In this document: in pieces, positions 23,839 through 32,229 of the stretch | Numbering within the stretch: the stretch's first letter is position 1 | Layout: each line of letters begins with the position of its first letter | Assembly (NCBI GenBank): GCA_047975215.1 | Contig: JBKEDD010000090.1 | Span: 1-64,000 of the forward strand | Source of the DNA: JAGRMG01 sp047975215 | GTDB lineage: Bacteria; Pseudomonadota; Alphaproteobacteria; Rhodobacterales; Rhodobacteraceae | DNA: 64,000 nt | Direction of reading: 5' to 3' | Program-made: the position numbers and the translations under genes | The notes under the pieces: model-generated | The model's database searches: none | What the model was told of the DNA's origin: nothing | What the model saw: the letters and a program-made list of their open reading frames with translations, nothing else

Positions 23839-24741
23839 CCACAACCCCTCGGATGCTAGATCGTGGACAGACTGGAGGAGGATACTCCCTACCTCGGACA
23901 TGGCTTGAGTCGTAGGTCGCCCGGACAACTGGTGAATAACCAGGCGGCGTCGAAGTGGCGGATCGATGATGCGCCGCGCATTCAATTCACCTGCCAGTTC
24001 TTCGTGCTGAAGGGATGATCGGCTGAGAATGGCGGCACCAAGGTCTTCGCGTACCAATGCCTTGACGCTAATGATCCCATCTACTTCGAAAAGTGGTCGG
24101 ATCTGGGCGTCATTTTGCAGGGCGCTCCATTCAAGGAGCATGCGCAGCCCATGCTGAGATGAAGGTAGGATGAGCGGCATCGCCAGAAGGTCTCTAAACG
24201 GCACGTCGTCAGACGACGTCACGCGGGTTGGGCGGCCCACAAGATAGAAATCTTCCTCTACGATCGGATGGATCTTTTTGCGCAGGACTGTCGCGAGGTT
24301 GATGGCCAGATCATATTCGCTGGTCTCGATCCCGGTTTTCAAAGTGTGGCTGTTGCCCTCGACAAGCCGAACGCGGACGCCCGGAAGTTTGTCTTGACAG
24401 GCGCGCAACAGCGGCCCTGCCAGTGAAATCGCGATGGAGTTGAGCAGGCCGACCACGACATCCCCCGACACGCTATTGTCACTCTTGCGGGTTGCAGCCT
24501 CGGCCTCTTCGAGTGACCTCAGGATCGTTGACGCATGTGACAGAAGCACTTGCCCGGCTTTGGTTACAACCGCTCCACGAGCATTCCGTGTTAGTAGAGA
24601 CACGCCCAAATGCTGCTCAAGTGCCGTCATGTGATAGCTGAGCACCGGTTGGGCGATGCGCAATTGCGTTGCGGCTTGGGTGAACGAGCCTGCTTCAGCG
24701 ATGGTGACGAATATTCGCAGCTTGCGCAGGTCTAGGGTCAC
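23827..24741 (-). CDS. LysR-family regulator divergent from the TTT operon
   Basis: A 304-residue LysR-type regulator. The helix-turn-helix QAATQLRIAQPVLSYHMTAL sits near residue 22, followed by the two-lobed effector domain (GDVVVGLLNSIAISLAGPLL, later LPSSQHGLRMLLE). It starts with GTG at 24741. It is divergently placed 130 bases from tctC, with inverted repeats in between, the classic arrangement for control of a neighbouring operon by the transported substrate. Its 3' end overlaps the ssb fragment on the other strand. Confidence 0.9.
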   Translation of the reverse strand: MTLDLRKLRIFVTIAEAGSFTQAATQLRIAQPVLSYHMTALEQHLGVSLLTRNARGAVVTKAGQVLLSHASTILRSLEEAEAATRKSDNSVSGDVVVGLLNSIAISLAGPLLRACQDKLPGVRVRLVEGNSHTLKTGIETSEYDLAINLATVLRKKIHPIVEEDFYLVGRPTRVTSSDDVPFRDLLAMPLILPSSQHGLRMLLEWSALQNDAQIRPLFEVDGIISVKALVREDLGAAILSRSSLQHEELAGELNARRIIDPPLRRRLVIHQLSGRPTTQAMSEVGSILLQSVHDLASEGLWRRL

Positions 24742-24800
24742 GGCTCAACTCCCGGGTCAGACATATACACCATTTCTATAGGTCGAGATAGTAAAGATAT

Positions 24801-24826
24801 ATTGGACCAATCACACCGACATTGGT
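24801..24826. promoter_or_regulatory. Nested inverted repeats in the lysR-tctC divergent region
   Basis: ATTGG-A-CCAAT (24801-24811) shares its right arm with ACCAAT-N9-ATTGGT (24806-24826), giving three half-sites in a row 45-70 bases before tctC. This is a plausible operator for the divergent LysR regulator, although the spacing is not the strict T-N11-A form. Confidence 0.4.
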
Positions 24827-24870
24827 AGGGTTCATGGGCCAAGAAAAACTATCACTTTCGGGAGGAAATC

Positions 24871-25836
24871 ATGCTTCGTATTGTTCTTGGTCTCGGCGCG
24901 ATTGCCGTCGTGGCTGGAAATCCCGGACTTGCGCAGGCGCAAGCCGATATTCCCTGTCAAACGGCGCGCGTGGTCGTGCCATTCGGCGCAGGCGGTGGGT
25001 CGGACGTCCACGCGCGCATTCTCGTTGATGCCGCCAACCGCCTTGGTAGCGAACCGCAGTTGCAGGTGGTCAACATCACTGGTCAGGGCGGCAACACCGG
25101 TGCGCGCGAAGTACACGAAGCCGCTCCGGATGGCTGTACGCTGTTGTTTCATCACGAGGCAATCCTGAGTAGCTATCTCACTGGACGTGCGGGCTTCAAC
25201 TGGGACGGGTTTACCCCGGTCGCCATGGCCACCATGGAACCCGTCATCTACGCAGCGAGTCCCAATGCGCCGTTCGATTCACTTGTAGAGATGCGCGACT
25301 ACGCTTCCGAAAACCCCGGTGAGGTCCTTGCCGCAGCAAGTCTTGGGTCCAACTCGCATTTCTTTTTGCTGCTGATGCAGGACAAGTTGGATATAGAATT
25401 CAACATCATCGGGTACGAGGGATCGCGTGAGCGGATCACAGCGATGCTGTCTGATACTATTCATTTTGGTCAGGTTGGTGAATCCGACGCCCATCAGTAC
25501 TTTGGCGGTGATCTGAAGCCACTTGCCTATTTCGCCGACGCTCGCAGCGCGACGCTGCCGGAGGTGCCCACGGCACGGGAACAAGGCGTCGACGGGTTGG
25601 AGCTCGCCAACGTCCGAGGCTTCTTGCTGCCGCCCGACGCCCCGGAAGAAATCACCATTCACTATGGCGAGATTTTCGAGGAAGTGCTTTCGGATGAAAC
25701 AACCGTTGCTGAACTGAAACGTCTGGGCGCGATCATCGATCATAGGGGCGCTGACGAATACGCGGCTTGGTGGCAAGAACAATCCGATGCCTGGGAGCAG
25801 ATCGCCCGCAAGCTCGGCATCTACAGGGCCGACTGA
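24871..25836 (+). CDS. Tripartite tricarboxylate transporter binding protein (TctC)
   Basis: A 321-residue TctC-family periplasmic binding protein. A signal peptide ends near AQAQA (residue ~26). The mature part reads ARVVVPFGAGGGSDVHARIL, NITGQGGNTGAREVHEAAPD and, later, PLAYFADARSATLPEVPTAR, all family hallmarks that form the carboxylate pocket. GGGAGG precedes the ATG. It is the first gene of tctC-tctB-tctA-rraA. The ligand should be a di- or tricarboxylate or related acid; family members are diverse, so the exact substrate is open. Confidence 0.9.
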   Translation: MLRIVLGLGAIAVVAGNPGLAQAQADIPCQTARVVVPFGAGGGSDVHARILVDAANRLGSEPQLQVVNITGQGGNTGAREVHEAAPDGCTLLFHHEAILSSYLTGRAGFNWDGFTPVAMATMEPVIYAASPNAPFDSLVEMRDYASENPGEVLAAASLGSNSHFFLLLMQDKLDIEFNIIGYEGSRERITAMLSDTIHFGQVGESDAHQYFGGDLKPLAYFADARSATLPEVPTAREQGVDGLELANVRGFLLPPDAPEEITIHYGEIFEEVLSDETTVAELKRLGAIIDHRGADEYAAWWQEQSDAWEQIARKLGIYRAD

Positions 25837-25893
25837 CCAGGTTCGCGTACCTGCCAAATGAGGGCAGATGCGCCGAGAAATGGAAGATAGGCA

Positions 25894-26376
25894 ATGCCCT
25901 TCTTACCCAAGGATGTCGGTTTGGGCATCGGGATCTTGGCTGCTACAGCAGTCCTGATGCACCAAACCACTCTTGTGCGCAACTTTCCATCCACCCGCTT
26001 TGGTGCCGAAATCTGGCCGCAGATCATTCTGGGCGTCATCGGCATTCTGGCGCTCGTGATGATCGTTGGCGGATGGCGCAAGCGTAATAGCCCAGAGACC
26101 GCGGTTACTCATGAGATGGGCGGCAAGGTGGGGGGGCGGGACGTGATCGCGCTGGCTGTCTTTGCAAGCTTTGGCTTCTTCGTCTGGGGGGCCCCGCTAA
26201 TCGGAACTCCTTTGGCGGGATTTCTTATGGTGATGGCCATCCTGACGTTCATCGGAGAGCTTACTCCCCGAATGATCATGATCCATACGGTTATCGCGCT
26301 CTCTTCGGTGGGGTTGATGTGGGTTATTTTCACCAACGTTTTGAGAGTTATCATGCCGACTGGCGCCTTGTGGTGA
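25894..26376 (+). CDS. TctB-type small membrane subunit of the TTT transporter
   Basis: A 160-residue hydrophobic protein with four predicted membrane helices, in the TctB position and size class. RFGAEIWPQIILGVIGILAL and the paired C-terminal helices are typical. Sequence conservation in TctB is low, so the call rests on size, hydrophobicity and position between tctC and tctA. It should stabilise TctA in the inner membrane. Confidence 0.85.
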   Translation: MPFLPKDVGLGIGILAATAVLMHQTTLVRNFPSTRFGAEIWPQIILGVIGILALVMIVGGWRKRNSPETAVTHEMGGKVGGRDVIALAVFASFGFFVWGAPLIGTPLAGFLMVMAILTFIGELTPRMIMIHTVIALSSVGLMWVIFTNVLRVIMPTGALW

Positions 26377-26408
26377 TCGGCAGCAGGACGTGATCACCGG
26401 AGCTTCAC

Positions 26409-28058
26409 ATGATTGATGGTCTAGTAGTGGGTTTCGCCGAGGCCTTCCAGATTTGGAATTTGCTCATGATGGCCGGCGGCGTCTTTGCCGGGTTGGTTGT
26501 CGGGGCGATCCCCGGGTTTTCGATAACCATGGCGATAGTGCTGGTCTTGCCGTTTACTTACGGGATGGACGCGGGTGCTGGCCTCAGCCTGATGATCGGC
26601 GTCATGGTCGGCGGTCTGTCTGGCGGCCTGATCTCTGCCATGCTGATCGGCATACCGGGCACGCCTGCATCGGTCGCGACAACGTTCGACGGCTTGCCAA
26701 TGGTACGTTCAGGGCGCCAGGGATTTGCCTTGGGCCTGGGCATCTGGTCGTCAGCCATTGGCGGGCTGCTCAGCGGCCTTGCGTTGCTTGTGTTGTCGCC
26801 CTACCTCGCGCGGATCGGACTGGAGATTGGTCCGTGGGACTACTTTATGATGATTGTCTTTGCCCTAACGATCACCGCAAGCCTGTCTGGTGACAACATG
26901 GTCAAGGGCTTGCTTGCGGGCGCGTTTGGCCTGTTGATCGCCGCGGTCGGCGAGGAACAGGTTAACGGGGTGTCGCGGCTGACATTCGGCAACCGGTCGT
27001 TGGACGGCGGGTTCGACTATCTGCCGATCCTGATCGGTGTTTTTGCCTTCAGTCAACTGCTGCTGGATATGCCCAGCCGCTACGTCGCTCGCCGATCGTT
27101 GTCGACCAACAGCGAGGCAGGCAGCCAGCACATTCCTCACCTGTTGGCCATCCGGACTATCTTGAAGAACTGGCGGACGACGATCCGCTCCACCCTCATC
27201 GGCCTTTTCGTCGGAATTCTGCCTGCAACCGGCGCGTCGATTTCGAACATCATCGCGTACGATCAGGCCAAGAAGGCGTCGCTCAACCCCAAGGAGTTCG
27301 GCAAAGGAGCCGTCGAAGGCATCATCGCGCCCGAAACCTCGAACAACGCCACCCAAGGGGGGTCGCTGATGATTTTGATGGCGCTGGGCATTCCCGGCGA
27401 CGCGGTCGCCGCGGTCGTGCTGGCGGCTCTCCTGATCCACGATGTGGCACCGAGCCCAACCTTTATTCTTGAGCAGCCCGCGATCGCCTACTTGATCTTC
27501 GTGACGTTCATTGTGGCCCATGTCGTGATGGTGGTGATGCAGTCGATCACCCTGCGCGTCTTCGTCATGTGCATCCGTGTTCCGATCTACATCCTGGTCG
27601 CAATTATTCTGTTCTATTGTGCCATGGGCGTGTTTTCGGTCAACAACACGATGTTCGACGTCTGGACGATGTTCCTATTTGGTGTCGTCGGATACATTAT
27701 GGCACGCGCCAACTTTCCGCTTGCGCCGCTGATATTGGGCGTTGTCCTGGGCACGATCGCAGAAGTAAACCTAATTCGCGCGATGTCGATCAACTCCGAC
27801 ATCGTTGTCTTTGTGACGCGACCGTGGTCGCTGCTGTTTTTGGTACTGGCGGTTCTGTCGGTACTTTTCCCGATCTACCAAAACCGCCGCGACGCCATCT
27901 GGGGACCATACTTTCTACCTGTCGCGGCTATTCTGGTGGGGATCCCGATTGCGATCATGCCAGGTTTGATCCGGCCGGCAATAGCGGTGCTGATAGCGGC
28001 GCTGGGCATCTATCACCTTTACCGCGCAATGTCTCACTCGCCGAAACACCGGACCTGA
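26409..28058 (+). CDS. TctA-type large membrane subunit of the TTT transporter
   Basis: A 549-residue membrane protein of the TctA family. The two signature loops are GLVVGAIPGFSITMAI / GIPGTPASVATTFDGLPM near the N-terminus and VGILPATGASISNIIAYDQA / EGIIAPETSNNATQGG in the second half, both Gly/Pro-rich and substrate-facing. The length is slightly above the usual ~500 residues. It performs ion-coupled uptake of the acid bound by TctC. It is followed 14 bases later by the RraA-like gene, so transport and first metabolic step are co-expressed. Confidence 0.92.
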   Translation: MIDGLVVGFAEAFQIWNLLMMAGGVFAGLVVGAIPGFSITMAIVLVLPFTYGMDAGAGLSLMIGVMVGGLSGGLISAMLIGIPGTPASVATTFDGLPMVRSGRQGFALGLGIWSSAIGGLLSGLALLVLSPYLARIGLEIGPWDYFMMIVFALTITASLSGDNMVKGLLAGAFGLLIAAVGEEQVNGVSRLTFGNRSLDGGFDYLPILIGVFAFSQLLLDMPSRYVARRSLSTNSEAGSQHIPHLLAIRTILKNWRTTIRSTLIGLFVGILPATGASISNIIAYDQAKKASLNPKEFGKGAVEGIIAPETSNNATQGGSLMILMALGIPGDAVAAVVLAALLIHDVAPSPTFILEQPAIAYLIFVTFIVAHVVMVVMQSITLRVFVMCIRVPIYILVAIILFYCAMGVFSVNNTMFDVWTMFLFGVVGYIMARANFPLAPLILGVVLGTIAEVNLIRAMSINSDIVVFVTRPWSLLFLVLAVLSVLFPIYQNRRDAIWGPYFLPVAAILVGIPIAIMPGLIRPAIAVLIAALGIYHLYRAMSHSPKHRT

Positions 28059-28072
28059 AAGGAAATCAAACC

Positions 28073-28744
28073 ATGGCTCATATAGTTCGATCGATTGTTC
28101 GCCCTTCTCTCGAACAACAAAAGATGGTTGCCGAATACCCTCCTGCGACTCTCCACGAGGCTCAAGGCCGACAAGGCGCAATAGACAGCACCATCCGCCC
28201 CATCTACAAAGGAATGCACCTGTGCGGCCCCGCCGTCACTGTGAGTTGCGCACCCTGCGACAATCTCATGCTAATTGCGGCTCTGGATGTCTGTCAGCCC
28301 GGCGACGTGCTGGTTGTCTCAGCCGGTGGCCTTGCTGAGCAGGGCGGCTTTGGCGAGATACTGGCAACGGCTTGTGTGGCTAAGGGTATTGCTGGCCTGG
28401 TGGTCGACGCGGGCGTCCGTGACGGCGAGGCTATCAACAAGCTCGGCTTTCCAGTTTTCGCGAAAGGCCTTGCGATGCGCGGCACCCTCAAGGAAGCTCT
28501 CGGATCGGTCAACGCGCCGATCGTCCTGGGCGGTCTTACCATAGAGCCGGGAGACATGATCTCTGGCGACGACGATGGCCTTGTAGTGGTGCGCAAGGCC
28601 CGGATCGAAGATACGTGCAAGGAAGCGCGCATCCGTGAGAACAAGGAGGCTGACCTGATGCGTAGACTTCGCGAAGGTGCCAACATCCTTGAGTTGACCG
28701 GCCTCGCTTCGGTTCTTGAACAGAAAGGATGCGTCTGGGAGTAG
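28073..28744 (+). CDS. RraA-like aldolase/decarboxylase
   Basis: A 223-residue RraA-fold protein related to 4-hydroxy-4-methyl-2-oxoglutarate / 4-carboxy-4-hydroxy-2-oxoadipate aldolases. The core has VVDAGVRDGEAINKLGFPVF (the Arg-Asp pair that binds oxaloacetate-type substrates and the metal) and GDMISGDDDGLVVV. Enzymatic members cleave such acids to pyruvate or decarboxylate oxaloacetate. GGAAATCAAACC precedes the ATG. Last in the TTT operon, it probably acts on the imported carboxylate or its product. RNase-E-inhibiting RraA proteins have the same fold but are shorter, and the context here is metabolic. Confidence 0.82.
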   Translation: MAHIVRSIVRPSLEQQKMVAEYPPATLHEAQGRQGAIDSTIRPIYKGMHLCGPAVTVSCAPCDNLMLIAALDVCQPGDVLVVSAGGLAEQGGFGEILATACVAKGIAGLVVDAGVRDGEAINKLGFPVFAKGLAMRGTLKEALGSVNAPIVLGGLTIEPGDMISGDDDGLVVVRKARIEDTCKEARIRENKEADLMRRLREGANILELTGLASVLEQKGCVWE

Positions 28745-29324
28745 CCGATAACGTAGGTTCTGCCAGGCTGCGGTGTCAAACCGATGAAAACCGGTCTTCG
28801 CCAATCGGGTTGCATACGTGAAGTGGTCCCAGAAAACCGGGCGGTCGGCTAAGGTGTATCCCGAACCTTTGAAGGGTTCTTGTGAAAGGAACTTGGCTTG
28901 AGGCCGTGCAGGGGGATGCGTAGCGTCGCCGGACGAAGAAACGTGGCCCGTTCAAATACGTCAAGACGAGCGGGGAGACGGCCGCCAGATTGCATGGTCT
29001 GGCGCGTCTCATCTCGACGACGACCAGATGCGAAACCTGACGCGGCTGATTGTCGACCGGCTCTACACCTTTCACCTCAAGGCAACTATGGGGCCACAGG
29101 AGTTGTCAATCAAGATGGATGATAGAATACACGCACTGATACTAACTGTTGTGCCTATGCCGGCATGTCGTGTCTGGCCTGAATTGAGCCTGGTCGGGTG
29201 ACTTCGGAGCTTATGCGCCTGATGCGCATAGCAATACTGACACCGAACGCCTGAGGCAGCCGGAATAGTCCAGCTTTCGGGGGTCAAAGGTTGGGGATAC
29301 GCCCCAAACAAAATGCCTGTGCGT
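28745..29324. other. Region with an IS6-like remnant and otherwise no gene
   Basis: About 580 bases between the RraA-like gene and the thiamine promoter. Bases 28881-28978 are similar to 14510-14608 and encode RGPFKYVKTSGE, the start of an IS6-type transposase. After that the frame is broken: DDDQMRNLTRLIVDRLYTFH appears at ~29015-29075 in another frame, of unknown origin. No complete gene is visible. Confidence 0.45.
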
Positions 29325-29353
29325 TTGACACCGGATGCTCGAGTTGCTAGACG
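29325..29353 (+). promoter_or_regulatory. Sigma-70-type promoter of the thiamine operon
   Basis: TTGACA (29325-29330), a 17-base spacer, then TAGACG (29348-29353). The predicted transcription start falls within a few bases of the first paired base of the TPP riboswitch (29361-29362), which strongly supports this assignment. Confidence 0.65.
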
Positions 29354-29360
29354 CCACCCT

Positions 29361-29449
29361 AACCGTTGGGGTGCCTTTGCAAAGGCTGAGAGGCGTGAAT
29401 GCGCTGACCCATCGAACCTGATCCGGGCAATTCCGGCGTAGGGAACGGT
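29361..29449 (+). ncRNA. TPP riboswitch (THI box)
   Basis: The conserved THI-box elements are all present in order: GGGGTGCC, GGCTGAGAGG, GACCC, ACCTGATCCGGG and CGTAGGGAA. The closing stem P1 pairs ACCGTT (29362-29367) with AACGGT (29444-29449). It sits 55 bases before thiD. By family knowledge, TPP binding shuts off the downstream genes; in alphaproteobacteria this is usually by hiding the ribosome site, and AAGGAG before thiD is a candidate target. Confidence 0.95.
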
Positions 29450-29503
29450 CTTCGTGCAAACAGACAGTTTCCGTACCCGGGCCCAATTCGAAGGAGCACC
29501 GTT

Positions 29504-30307
29504 TTGGCGTCTGTTGCATTGACAATTGCCGGGTCCGACAGCGGCGGTGGCGCGGGCATTCAGGCCGATCTGAAAGCTATGTCGGCTCTTGGCGTTTTTG
29601 GCGCATCGGTGATCACGGCGGTAACCGCGCAGAATACGCAAGCCGTTACCGCCGTTCACGGGATTCCGCTGGACGTGATCCGCGCGCAGATCGACGCGGT
29701 GCTGGATGATCTCGATGTCGGCGCGATCAAGATCGGCATGCTGGCAACGCCGGACATCATTGAATGCGTGACGCGGGCCATCGAAGAATTCACCGGCCCT
29801 GTCGTGCTCGATCCAGTGATGATTGCCAAATCGGGAGATGCCCTGCTGGCGGGAGAAGCGGTGGCGACGTTACGCGATATGTTGCTGCCCCGCGCCACGG
29901 TGCTGACGCCGAATCTGCCCGAAGCCGCCTGCCTGCTGGAGGCACCCTCCGCACAGGACCGGGACGCGATGATCGCGCAAGGGAAGGCCTTGTGCGAACT
30001 GGGCGCCAAGGCGGTTCTGATGAAGGGCGGGCATCTCGAGGGCGCGTACTGTCATGACGTTCTTGTTTCAGGAGGGCAGGTGGTGGCCAAGTTGACCGCG
30101 CCGCGACGTCAGACGGTGAATACCCACGGCACAGGATGCACTCTGTCGTCTTCCATTGCCGCAGGGCTGGCCAAGGGTCTGCCGTTGACCGATGCGGTTT
30201 CTGAAGCGCATGAATACCTGCAGGCCGCGATAGCCGTGGCGGACGATCTGAATGTCGGTCGTGGCCACGGGCCGGTCCACCACTTCCATGCGTTTTGGCA
30301 GGCATGA
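29504..30307 (+). CDS. thiD: Hydroxymethylpyrimidine(phosphate) kinase
   Basis: A 267-residue ribokinase-fold enzyme. ALTIAGSDSGGGAGIQADLK opens the protein, VLDPVMIAKSGD lies mid-way, and the catalytic NTHGTGCTLSSSIAAGLA anion hole is near residue 205. It phosphorylates HMP and HMP-P to HMP-PP for thiamine assembly. The start is TTG at 29504 with AAGGAG 8 bases upstream, a weak start that may add to riboswitch control. It overlaps thiO by 4 bp. With thiC absent from the window, ThiD probably handles pyrimidine produced by TenA and the ThiXYZ importer. Confidence 0.95.
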   Translation: MASVALTIAGSDSGGGAGIQADLKAMSALGVFGASVITAVTAQNTQAVTAVHGIPLDVIRAQIDAVLDDLDVGAIKIGMLATPDIIECVTRAIEEFTGPVVLDPVMIAKSGDALLAGEAVATLRDMLLPRATVLTPNLPEAACLLEAPSAQDRDAMIAQGKALCELGAKAVLMKGGHLEGAYCHDVLVSGGQVVAKLTAPRRQTVNTHGTGCTLSSSIAAGLAKGLPLTDAVSEAHEYLQAAIAVADDLNVGRGHGPVHHFHAFWQA

Positions 30308-31278
30308 CGGTCTGGTCCGTCATAGGGGCCGGTGTGGCGGGGCTCGCGGTCGCCACGGAGTTGGTGGAGCGCGGGGCTGAGGTGCAGGTGTTCGACCCTG
30401 CCGGCCCGCCCGGTCCGCATGGTTGCTCCTGGTGGGCGGGCGGTATGCTGGCACCGTGGTGCGAATATGAAAACGCCGAAGAACCGGTGTTGCGGCTGGG
30501 GCAGGAGGCGATCGACTGGTGGGCGGGCAGGACAGCGGTGCAGCGCCGTGGAACGCTCGTGGTCGCCAATCGCCGGGATCTGCCCGATCTGCGCCGGTTT
30601 GCACGGCGGACCGAGGGGTTTCGCGAAATCAGTACCGGGATCGCGGAGCTGGAACCCGATCTGATTGGCTTTGGCAAAGCCCTGTTCTTCGAGGCCGAAG
30701 CGCATCTTGATCCGCGCAAGGCGCTGCAGGATCTCTACAAGGGGCTGCTGGACAAGGGCGTCGCCTTTCACAGGAAACTGGCACCGGCACGGTTGCGAAA
30801 CGCCATTGATTGCCGGGGCCTGCATGCCCGCGAAATCCTGCACGACCTGCGCGGCGTGAAAGGCGAGATGCTGGTCATCCGCTGCCCCGATGTTACCCTG
30901 ACCCGCCCTGTGCGCCTGCTGCATCCGCGCATGCCGCTCTATGTCGTGCCGCGTGGCGACGGCATCTACATGCTGGGGGCGACAATGATCGAAAGCGAGG
31001 ACAGCAGCCGTATCACGGCGCGGTCCATGCTGGAACTGCTCAGCGCCGCCTATGCGCTGAACCCTGCATTTGGCGAGGCCGAAGTTCTGGAGATCGGCGT
31101 CGATCTTCGCCCCGCCTTTCCCGAACACCTGCCGCGTATCAGGCGGTTGGGGCATGTGATTTATGCCAACGGGCTGTTTCGCCATGGTTATCTTCTGGCC
31201 CCCGCTTTGGCGCGGGGGGTGGCCGACCTGGCGCTCGACAACACACATTCGGAGATGGTCGATGAAGATCGTGCTTAA
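30304..31278 (+). CDS. thiO: Glycine oxidase
   Basis: A 324-residue FAD enzyme of the DAO fold. A GAGVAGLAVATELVERG dinucleotide motif starts at residue 7, SWWAGGMLAPWCEYE follows, and YVVPRGDGIYMLGATMIESE lies before the C-terminal FRHGYLLAP flavin contact. It oxidises glycine to iminoglycine (dehydroglycine), the C2-N source of the thiazole ring in aerobes, replacing ThiH. It overlaps thiD by 4 bp and thiS by 17 bp, and its product goes directly to ThiG. Confidence 0.93.
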   Translation: MTVWSVIGAGVAGLAVATELVERGAEVQVFDPAGPPGPHGCSWWAGGMLAPWCEYENAEEPVLRLGQEAIDWWAGRTAVQRRGTLVVANRRDLPDLRRFARRTEGFREISTGIAELEPDLIGFGKALFFEAEAHLDPRKALQDLYKGLLDKGVAFHRKLAPARLRNAIDCRGLHAREILHDLRGVKGEMLVIRCPDVTLTRPVRLLHPRMPLYVVPRGDGIYMLGATMIESEDSSRITARSMLELLSAAYALNPAFGEAEVLEIGVDLRPAFPEHLPRIRRLGHVIYANGLFRHGYLLAPALARGVADLALDNTHSEMVDEDRA

Positions 31279-31456
31279 CGGAGACCCTTGCGAGGTCGCA
31301 GCCGCAACCCTGTCCGCCTTGCTGACCGAGCGCGGCTTCTCGGGCCGCGTCGCTACGGCGGTGAACGAGGAATTCGTTCCCGCCGCCATGCGTGACAGCC
31401 ACGGGTTGAACGCGGGCGACCGGGTCGAGGTCGTCGCGCCGATGCAGGGGGGCTGA
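31262..31456 (+). CDS. thiS: Sulfur carrier protein
   Basis: A 64-residue ubiquitin-fold protein that ends in the required Gly-Gly (PMQGG). ThiF adenylates that C-terminus and converts it to a thiocarboxylate, which supplies sulfur to ThiG. VATAVNEEFVP is the usual mid-strand. It overlaps thiO by 17 bp and touches thiG by 1 bp. Confidence 0.93.
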   Translation: MKIVLNGDPCEVAAATLSALLTERGFSGRVATAVNEEFVPAAMRDSHGLNAGDRVEVVAPMQGG

Positions 31457-32229
31457 TGATGAAACGGTTTTACGGCACGGAACTGCCCAATCCCTTGATG
31501 CTGGGCACGGCGCAATATCCCAGCCCCGCGATTCTGGAACGGGCGTTCCGTGAAAGCGGCGCGGGGGTGGCCACGGTCTCGGTTCGGCGCGAAGGGGCCG
31601 GGGGCGCGGGGCAGTCTTTCTGGCGGATGATCGCCGATCTGGGCGTGCTGGTGCTGCCCAACACCGCCGCCTGCCACACCGTGAAAGAGGCCGTCACCAC
31701 CGCGCACATGGCGCGTGAGGTGTTTGATACGACATGGATCAAGCTGGAACTGATCGGCCACACGGACAGTCTGCAACCGGATGTGTTCGCCTTGGTCGAA
31801 GCCGCCCGCATCCTGACCGGGGAGGGTTTTCAGGTTTTCCCCTACACCACCGAAGATCTGGTCGTCGCCGAACGACTGCTGGCGGCGGGCTGCGAAGTTC
31901 TGATGCCCTGGGGGGCGCCGATCGGGTCGGGCCGGGGGCTGAACAACGCCTACGCATTGCGGGCGATGCGGGCGGAATTTCCCGATGTGCCCCTGGTGGT
32001 CGATGCCGGGATCGGCCTGCCCAGCCATGCCGCCCATGCGATGGAGTTGGGCTATGACGCGGTGCTCCTGAATACCGCCGTGGCCCGGGCGGGGAATCCG
32101 GTGGCAATGGCTCGGGCGATGAGGGGCGCGGTCGAAGCAGGACGCCTGGCGTATGAGGCCGACCCGATCGAGGCCCGCGACATGGCCGAACCCTCGACCC
32201 CGGTGATCGGAAAGGCTTTCCTTGCATGA
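31456..32229 (+). CDS. thiG: Thiazole synthase
   Basis: A 257-residue TIM-barrel enzyme. The Schiff-base lysine is in TTWIKLELIGHTD, phosphate is bound by VLMPWGAPIGSGRGLNN, and VVDAGIGLPSHAAHAMELGY and LLNTAVARAGNP close the barrel. It joins deoxyxylulose-5-phosphate, iminoglycine and ThiS thiocarboxylate into the thiazole phosphate. The start is the first of two ATG codons at 31456, overlapping the thiS stop; the stop overlaps thiE by 4 bp. Confidence 0.95.
   Translation: MMKRFYGTELPNPLMLGTAQYPSPAILERAFRESGAGVATVSVRREGAGGAGQSFWRMIADLGVLVLPNTAACHTVKEAVTTAHMAREVFDTTWIKLELIGHTDSLQPDVFALVEAARILTGEGFQVFPYTTEDLVVAERLLAAGCEVLMPWGAPIGSGRGLNNAYALRAMRAEFPDVPLVVDAGIGLPSHAAHAMELGYDAVLLNTAVARAGNPVAMARAMRGAVEAGRLAYEADPIEARDMAEPSTPVIGKAFLA

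Noticed and set aside
28881..29122. A small real gene after the RraA-like gene
   Set aside because: The only recognisable part is an IS6-like transposase start that breaks frame within 40 codons; no ribosome site or continuous frame supports a gene.
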